Shown: positions 1 through 3,966 of the stretch, piece after piece
Position numbering within the stretch: the stretch's first letter is position 1
Layout of the letters: each line of letters begins with the position of its first letter
Origin: Actinomycetes bacterium
GTDB taxonomy: Bacteria; Actinomycetota; Acidimicrobiia; Acidimicrobiales; Acidimicrobiaceae
NCBI GenBank assembly: GCA_021844725.1
Contig: JAKBSX010000281.1
Coordinates: forward strand, 1-5,210
Direction of reading: 5' to 3'
Length of the DNA stretch: 5,210 nucleotides
The notes under the pieces: generated by a model
Told to the model about the DNA's origin: nothing
Databases searched by the model: none
The model's input: only the letters and a program-made list of their open reading frames with translations
Position numbers and translations under genes: made by a program

Positions 1-130
1 ATATGAAAATCCTATTCCAAGCTGATGGATGTCTGTCAAATAACCATCCAATAGGCTGTCGAGTTAGGATAGCAGAAGAGACAACTGTTCGAACGGCCTG
101 CACGACCCTAAGGGCAATGGCGGCACAGCA
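1..130. other. Left-edge segment without a recognisable gene
   Basis: I find no recognisable gene here. One plus-strand frame is open from the ATG at position 3 to a TAG at 174-176 (57 codons, beginning MKILFQADG) and overlaps the start of the propeller gene in another frame. Its protein matches no family I recognise, so it is more likely chance or the relic of an upstream gene. No convincing TATA box sits about 26 bases before the propeller ATG, so the promoter of that gene is either weak, farther upstream, or outside the window. Confidence 0.4.
11..55. repeat. Nested inverted repeat (possible bulged hairpin)
   Basis: CCTATT at 11-16 is complementary to AATAGG at 50-55, and TGGATG at 26-31 is complementary to CATCCA at 45-50. 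The two arms sit in the correct nesting order, with nine unpaired bases on the left side and a 13-base loop, and share one base at position 50. It could be a transcript hairpin or terminator of an upstream gene, or an operator. Six-base arms can also occur by chance, so function is unproven. Confidence 0.3.
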
Positions 131-1411
131 ATGGCGGGGAATACACAGTCTCCAAGATTACGAGCCTTCTTGGTAGTATGCTTAGTTGTATTCTCTTCCT
201 TAACTCTCGCGGATAGTTATCGAATCGTAACGATAACCCACAAGAAAGTCGTCTCAGTTGATGACCTACCAAGAGCATACACATCAGCTAAACAGAACGC
301 TACGAAGTATGCCATAATCAAGTCAATACCCGTCGAGTTTGAATCCTACGGTATGGCACTAGATCCAGCAAATGGCTACATTTACGTAGCTGGCGATGGG
401 GGTATTGTTATAATTAATGGGTCAACAAACGAGGTAATCAAAACAGTCTATAATCCACTCAGTATGGAAGTGGTGACTGTGGGAGGAATTGCCTACGACC
501 CGTCAAATGGGCTTCTTTACCTTGCTGCCCAAAATCTGCAAAATATGATCAGCGGGACTGTGTTTGGAGGCGGGATCGTCATGTATAATGCGGCCAACAT
601 GAGCGTTGTAGGTGCGATCTCGCCTATAAGCGATCCCAATGAAGTCCAGTACGACCCCGTCAATCAATATCTGTATTTCCAAAATGGATATCCTCTCAGC
701 GTTGGAGTCATCAATACGATTACTAACAAATGGGTTATGAATATATCAGTAGGCGGTCCACCATCTGCCATTACATATGTTCCCACTAATGGCTACATCT
801 ATGTTTCTGTTCAAAATCAATCCAAACTGAGTGTAATAGATGGCTCTACGAATAAGGTGATATCCAACATTTCCGTTGGGAATGGGACGTTTAGTTCCTC
901 GTACGATCCGAACAGTCGTTTTCTATATGTCGCAAATTTCTTTTCAGACAATGTTTCAGTGGTAGATGTCTATACGAACAGGGTCGTAGGCAATATCAAC
1001 CTTGCCAGCTTCGGACTGGTTCAACCGTACCAAGTTCTGTATGACCCTCTTAACGGGCTACTAATTGTAATGGACAGCTATCCGAACCAGACTTCGCCAT
1101 ATGCACAAGGTTTAGTGACTCTGGTTAATACGAGTACATTAACAGTTTTGTCGAATATCACTCCTGCAAAACAGATAGCAAGCCTCTTCTTCGATCATAT
1201 TAACGGTCTCATCTATGCACCAACCTATTTCGGCCCATTCCAAGTATATGTTATTGGTGAGCCTATACCCAATTCAGGAAATATTTTTTACCAAATCCTT
1301 CTAAAATATCTCCCTGTCGCAGCGAGCATGGTTCTGATCGCAGCAGTTGCGGTTTATGTGGTCAATAATCGGAAGCATAAGCGCCCAAGGGGAAAGAGAA
1401 AGACTCGCTGA
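131..1411 (+). CDS. Membrane-anchored YVTN-type seven-bladed beta-propeller protein
   Basis: This 426-residue protein is predicted to be displayed outside the cell. Residues 1-28 look like a signal sequence or N-anchor (R9 and R11, then hydrophobic 12-26). Seven repeats follow, each with a 'Y-DP-NG-Y-V' strand pair and often a 'V-ID-STN-V-I' strand. They begin near residues 73, 119, 170, 212, 255, 300 and 349, enough for a closed seven-bladed propeller. The clearest are LDPANGYIYVAG, YVPTNGYIYVSV and YDPNSRFLYVANF. Residues 393-411 form a transmembrane segment, followed by a very basic tail (NNRKHKRPRGKRKTR), as expected for a C-terminal anchor with a cytoplasmic tail. Several N-X-S/T sequons fit glycosylation. 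The ATG at 131 is chosen because an in-frame stop lies at 65-67, no other in-frame ATG, GTG or TTG lies between, and it gives a sensible signal. I see no strong ribosome-binding site. YVTN propellers are usually binding or scaffold domains of archaeal surface proteins; the ligand cannot be inferred. Family confidence is high, specific function unknown. Confidence 0.9.
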   Translation: MAGNTQSPRLRAFLVVCLVVFSSLTLADSYRIVTITHKKVVSVDDLPRAYTSAKQNATKYAIIKSIPVEFESYGMALDPANGYIYVAGDGGIVIINGSTNEVIKTVYNPLSMEVVTVGGIAYDPSNGLLYLAAQNLQNMISGTVFGGGIVMYNAANMSVVGAISPISDPNEVQYDPVNQYLYFQNGYPLSVGVINTITNKWVMNISVGGPPSAITYVPTNGYIYVSVQNQSKLSVIDGSTNKVISNISVGNGTFSSSYDPNSRFLYVANFFSDNVSVVDVYTNRVVGNINLASFGLVQPYQVLYDPLNGLLIVMDSYPNQTSPYAQGLVTLVNTSTLTVLSNITPAKQIASLFFDHINGLIYAPTYFGPFQVYVIGEPIPNSGNIFYQILLKYLPVAASMVLIAAVAVYVVNNRKHKRPRGKRKTR

Positions 1412-1560
1412 CTTGAAATTTAGTGGAAATGGTCCAAGTTTTAAGCGATGCGGGGATTGAATTGTAGCGAATCGCATACATGTGGTGATGAAAGGAAGGA
1501 TAGCAGTCCAAATGGGAACATGTTCAGAAGTCTTTGAAAAACAATACGGGCCTACAATGA

Positions 1561-1578
1561 GATAGATATACGTCTATC
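1561..1578. repeat. Short perfect inverted repeat (hairpin)
   Basis: GATAGA at 1561-1566 and TCTATC at 1573-1578 are perfectly complementary around a six-base TATACG loop. There is no T-run directly after it on the plus strand, so it is not a clear terminator. It lies in the gene-free interval, 150 bases past the propeller stop codon. It could be a protein-binding site or part of a structured RNA, or a chance repeat. Confidence 0.3.
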
Positions 1579-1713
1579 GAAGCGGGTCATCATGCGTTTC
1601 CAGCTTCATCGAGATTGCGAGGTTAGCTGAGGGCCCACACCAAGAGTGTAGGACGCAAGAACAAATCACTTGGATGACCAGAAGAATGTTGATTTTACCT
1701 AAACCAGCCTACC

Positions 1714-1723
1714 TTTATATTAA
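1714..1723 (+). promoter_or_regulatory. Strong TATA-like box upstream of the dehydrogenase region
   Basis: TTTATATTAA is close to the archaeal TATA consensus and is the best match in the gap. A start of transcription about 26 bases after its centre would fall near 1744. That lies after the GTG at 1726, so it argues against that codon as the start of the dehydrogenase. The transcript would carry either a leader of about 160 bases to GTG 1903, or a longer protein from ATG 1771 or 1801. Because the box is nearly symmetric it could also act leftward. Confidence 0.45.
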
Positions 1724-1872
1724 GCGTGAGGGAGAAACGACACCATATAGATCAGCGAGTTTCACTCCACATGCAAAATATTTCGATCACAGATTTCACA
1801 ATGCCCGATGCAATAGCCCCGTCTGATTCAATTCATGACGATACAATCAACTGTACGTCGCGTCTCACCAAC

Positions 1873-1880
1873 CTTAAGTA
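1873..1880 (+). promoter_or_regulatory. Weak TATA-like element placed for a leaderless dehydrogenase start
   Basis: CTTAAGTA is centred about 26-27 bases before the GTG at 1903, the spacing expected when transcription begins at the start codon itself. The match to the archaeal TATA consensus is only partial, so the support comes from position rather than sequence. Confidence 0.3.
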
Positions 1881-1902
1881 CAAATTCTTCACAATATCCA
1901 GT

Positions 1903-2655
1903 GTGGCCAGAAGGATCGTGGTTTCAGGCGGAGGCAGCGGCATAGGAAGGGCAATAGCCCTTTCATTCGCAAATTCAGGCGATAGCGTTGCGGTTGTCGG
2001 AAGACGCTTGAAGATGCTCGAAGAGACCGCATCGCTCTTGAGAACCGGTGGTGGCAATCCCAATGGTAAAATTCTATCCTTCGTCTGCGACCTTGAAAAT
2101 CCGGACTCGGTGGCAGAGCTCACGTCGGCCCTCAAATCATCATTCGGTTCGGTGGACGTAATAGTAAACAACGCCGGCGGAGTTGACAGAAGGGATGCAA
2201 AATCGTTGAAAGAGATTGCTAATTCATGGCTCGCCGACTTCGGCAGCAACGTGCTCACTTCAGTATTGTTGACAGAATCATTGCTGCCAATTCTCAAGAG
2301 CCCTGGCGGGAGGATAATCAACATGAGCTCGATAGCTGCGCTGAGGGGAGGAGGCGGATCGTACTCTGCAGCCAAAGCTGCGCTCATTGCATGGACATAC
2401 GACCTAGCCAAATCTCTTGGTCCCAAAGGGATAACTGTCAATGCTGTCGCTCCAGGCTATATTACCGGGACCGAATTCTTCGCCGGTAGAATGACGAAGG
2501 AGAGGCATGACCGCCTCGTGGGATCTACTCTGATGGGAAGGGCTGGCCTTCCCGGGGACGTTGCATCAATGGTCAGCTATCTTGCCTCCGAAGAAGCATC
2601 CTACGTGACTGGACAGGTTTTGCAGGTAAACGGGGGAGCCTTGCTGGGCAGATAG
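1903..2655 (+). CDS. Short-chain dehydrogenase/reductase (classical SDR, FabG-like)
   Basis: This is a soluble NAD(P)-dependent oxidoreductase with a Rossmann fold. Numbering from GTG 1903, it shows the cofactor loop SGGGSGIG (8-15), D63 of the 'CDL' motif, NNAG (89-92), catalytic N116, serine S142/S143, and Y154-x3-K158, then the PG motif (184-185) and a C-terminal GQVLQVNGG (237-245) typical of classical SDRs. The second strand ends in VVGRR (31-35) with no acidic residue, which suggests NADPH over NADH. With GTG 1903 the protein has 250 residues, the usual SDR length, and begins directly with the first beta strand. The frame stays open to GTG 1726 (309 residues), but that extra 59 residues has no SDR counterpart and would begin only three bases after a TATA-like box. 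The closest description is 3-oxoacyl-ACP reductase-like or a sugar/alcohol dehydrogenase; the substrate cannot be read from sequence. It converges on the S66 peptidase with 15 bases between the stops. Confidence 0.9.
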   Translation: MARRIVVSGGGSGIGRAIALSFANSGDSVAVVGRRLKMLEETASLLRTGGGNPNGKILSFVCDLENPDSVAELTSALKSSFGSVDVIVNNAGGVDRRDAKSLKEIANSWLADFGSNVLTSVLLTESLLPILKSPGGRIINMSSIAALRGGGGSYSAAKAALIAWTYDLAKSLGPKGITVNAVAPGYITGTEFFAGRMTKERHDRLVGSTLMGRAGLPGDVASMVSYLASEEASYVTGQVLQVNGGALLGR

Positions 2656-2670
2656 TGCATCAGACCGAAT

Positions 2671-3621
2671 TCAGACTACGCACTTTTCCAGTATCTCAAG
2701 TTGTGAATCCGCCCCGTCTGCCGTGAGTCGCACCCTCGTTCCGATCGGGAGTGTCGTGTTTGGGCAGTTGTGCCCGAAATCATCACACTTCACGATTGGA
2801 AAATCATATTCACTGGTTACTCTCTTTACAATGTCTTCCATCTGTGTTAACTGCCGTCTCTTGCTGCTTGCCTGCAGGCCCCAGATGTATCCTATCAACA
2901 CACCCTTCAATTTTTCAAACGCGCCCAGCTGCTGGAGATGGCTCAACATGAAGCTGCATTCGTCCGGGTTCACCACGAACGACTCGAGAAAGAGAATTGA
3001 GTTTCTGAAATCGGGCTGATACTGGGTGCCGGCAAGTTTCAGCAGGCACCTGAGATTTCCGCCCATGAGTCGCCCTTCAGCAGAGCCGGGACGAATAGAT
3101 TTCCATGCCGAATTCTTCTTCACTCTGCCGATCTCGCCTTTCACAAGCCTGTTCTCAAACTCATCTATGTCATATTTTGTGGGGTTCCTTCCAAAGCCCC
3201 ACATGACGTCATTCCCGTGGAATGTGACAAGGCCGGTCTTCGCATTGAACGCATTCAGAAGCACTGTGATGTCGCTTATCCCAAGAAATATTTTCGGGTT
3301 CTTCCTGATTGAATTGAAATCAAGATATGGCAGGCATGTGTTTGAAGTGTCTCCTCCCTGAGAGCAAATTATTCCGGCAATTTCATCGTCCTCAAACATG
3401 GAATTGAGGTCTTCAGCCCTTTCTTCGGGAGTCCCGGCTGAACCGTCCTGAATCTTCAGGTGATTCTTTCCAAGCACTGTTTTGAAGCCTGAGCTGTGAA
3501 GAAAACGAATACCCTCCTTCAACTGAGGTTTAACCTTGGCCGTCACAGCAGCCGAAGGAGAGACGATGCCAATCGTGTCTCCATGGTGAAGTCTTTTCGG
3601 AACAGATGCGTTATTTGTCAT
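2671..3621 (-). CDS. S66-family LD-carboxypeptidase / MccF-like serine peptidase
   Basis: This 316-residue cytoplasmic protein matches peptidase family S66 over its full length. The N-terminal domain opens with GDTIGIVSPSAA (14-25) and contains SQGGDTSNTCLPYLDF (87-102), the glycine-rich turn and following strand typical of the MccF-like branch. The nucleophile is S116 in GISD (114-117). The rest of the triad is E213 in LFLES (210-214) and H284 in FGHNCPNTTLPIG (282-294), the diagnostic C-terminal motif. All three are present, so activity is likely. S66 enzymes cleave an L-D peptide bond in peptidoglycan fragments (LdcA), or the amide bond of microcin C-type peptidyl-nucleotides (MccF, self-immunity). 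If the host is an archaeon without peptidoglycan, detoxification or scavenging of peptides from neighbouring bacteria is the more plausible inference. The ATG at 3621 follows a well-placed TATA box on this strand and gives the standard N terminus. The gene is convergent with the dehydrogenase and divergent from the repeat protein. Confidence 0.92.
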   Translation of the reverse strand: MTNNASVPKRLHHGDTIGIVSPSAAVTAKVKPQLKEGIRFLHSSGFKTVLGKNHLKIQDGSAGTPEERAEDLNSMFEDDEIAGIICSQGGDTSNTCLPYLDFNSIRKNPKIFLGISDITVLLNAFNAKTGLVTFHGNDVMWGFGRNPTKYDIDEFENRLVKGEIGRVKKNSAWKSIRPGSAEGRLMGGNLRCLLKLAGTQYQPDFRNSILFLESFVVNPDECSFMLSHLQQLGAFEKLKGVLIGYIWGLQASSKRRQLTQMEDIVKRVTSEYDFPIVKCDDFGHNCPNTTLPIGTRVRLTADGADSQLEILEKCVV

Positions 3622-3642
3622 TTCCAGTGCCTGATGAATGAT

Positions 3643-3656
3643 GGATTATTTAATCC
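3643..3656. repeat. Palindrome over the peptidase promoter (possible operator)
   Basis: GGATTA (3643-3648) and TAATCC (3651-3656) are perfectly complementary with a two-base spacer. The palindrome covers the TATA box of the S66 peptidase, so a dimeric repressor bound here would block TBP. A short symmetric AT-rich sequence can arise simply because the TATA box is itself nearly symmetric, but the outer GG/CC pairs are not explained by that. Confidence 0.35.
3646..3653 (-). promoter_or_regulatory. TATA box of the S66 peptidase gene
   Basis: Read on the minus strand this is TTAAATAA, centred about 29 bases upstream of the peptidase ATG (3621). Transcription would start within a few bases of the start codon, giving a leaderless or nearly leaderless mRNA, as is common in Thermoplasmata. 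Correct spacing and sequence make this the best-supported promoter in the window. Confidence 0.6.
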
Positions 3657-3850
3657 GAAGGACAAGGGAGAAACAGTGCTTTTCCTTTCGCCCGTACAGT
3701 AGCTGCCAAGATGTGCATTCAGGGCATTTTTGGCTCACACACAGTGACTCCAAAAGTGGCTTGAGAACAGACATAATCGCCCTTCGTACCTCGAGACAAT
3801 CGACATAGATTTGTCCCCTTTTGTTCCAAAAATTGCCATTATAGGAATAA

Positions 3851-3860
3851 GATATTTATT
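3851..3860 (+). promoter_or_regulatory. TATA-like box of the surface repeat protein
   Basis: GATATTTATT is preceded by the purine-rich GGAATAA, which resembles a TFB-recognition element. Transcription would start near 3882 and leave a leader of about 85 bases before the TTG at 3967. This leader contrasts with the nearly leaderless peptidase promoter next door and leaves room for the short reading frame at 3912-3965. Confidence 0.45.
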
Positions 3861-3911
3861 GACAAAAACTGTTCAAACACAGAGAATTACACAAATATCA
3901 CAAAGGAAATT

Positions 3912-3965
3912 ATGACGATATCAGTAATCGGTTACCAGTTTTGCATGGAACAACAAGTGATGTGA
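3912..3965 (+). CDS. Possible 17-residue leader peptide
   Basis: ATG at 3912 opens a frame encoding MTISVIGYQFCMEQQVM and stops at TGA 3963-3965. It lies inside the predicted leader of the repeat protein, and its stop is separated from the TTG start by a single base. A purine-rich AAGGA (3903-3907) precedes the ATG by four bases. The arrangement would allow terminating ribosomes to re-initiate at the weak TTG. It resembles no known peptide, and a frame this short may be fortuitous. Confidence 0.3.
   Translation: MTISVIGYQFCMEQQVM
3957..3961 (+). promoter_or_regulatory. Possible ribosome-binding site for the TTG start
   Basis: GTGAT is a five-base match to the archaeal Shine-Dalgarno core GGTGAT, complementary to the usual 3' end of 16S rRNA. 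It ends five bases before TTG 3967, a normal spacing, and supports that codon as the start. Confidence 0.35.
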
Positions 3966-3966
3966 C

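Larger units (their letters stand above)
1412..1902. other. Long interval without a recognisable gene
   Basis: About 490 bases separate the propeller stop from the most likely dehydrogenase start. I find no tRNA, rRNA or recognisable protein. The interval contains a 6-bp hairpin (1561-1578), a 4-bp hairpin (ACAC 1637-1640 with GTGT 1646-1649), a strong TATA-like box (1714-1723) and a weaker one (1873-1880). Several anonymous frames are open: plus strand 1566-1826 (its first ATG at 1674 gives about 50 residues), minus strand from about 1708 down to a stop at 1574-1576, and an in-frame extension of the dehydrogenase back to GTG 1726. None resembles a family I know. It may be decayed coding sequence, a regulatory region, or the site of a small RNA. 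Confidence 0.5.
3657..3966. other. Divergent intergenic region between the peptidase and the repeat protein
   Basis: About 310 bases lie between the peptidase promoter and the start of the surface protein. Besides the TATA-like box at 3851-3860 and the short leader frame at 3912-3965, I see only minor items. These are a 4-bp hairpin (TCAC 3735-3738 with GTGA 3744-3747) and two minus-strand open frames of 34 and 42 codons (3839-3735 and 3774-3646) without recognisable products. The stretch becomes clearly more AT-rich from about 3810 onward, as expected of an archaeal promoter region. Confidence 0.45.

Noticed and set aside
3..176. 57-codon plus-strand frame beginning MKILFQADG
   Set aside because: It overlaps the propeller gene's start in another frame, no family is recognisable beyond the first residues, and no promoter or upstream context is visible.
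1411..1442. Possible terminator after the propeller gene (ACTTG paired with CAAGT, followed by TTTT)
   Set aside because: The stem is only five bases with a 19-base loop and the T-run is four bases, so it is too weak to annotate as a terminator.
1485..1491. GTGATGA resembling a C box of an archaeal C/D small RNA
   Set aside because: No D' or D box (CTGA) occurs at the expected distances of roughly 12-50 bases downstream, so a C/D RNA is not supported.
1833..2441. 202-codon open frame on the minus strand
   Set aside because: It is antisense to the dehydrogenase, which has every SDR motif in the opposite frame. The translation is low-complexity (runs of Pro, Leu, Ser) with no recognisable domain, as expected of a shadow frame.
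2723..3361. Plus-strand open frames of 66-111 codons opposite the peptidase
   Set aside because: They lie antisense to a full-length S66 peptidase with its catalytic motifs intact and show no family resemblance or start signals.
3735..3839. 34-codon minus-strand frame beginning MAIFGTKGDK
   Set aside because: Only about 17 bases separate its ATG from the centre of the AT-rich box at 3851-3860, too close for a leaderless promoter, and the product is unrecognisable.
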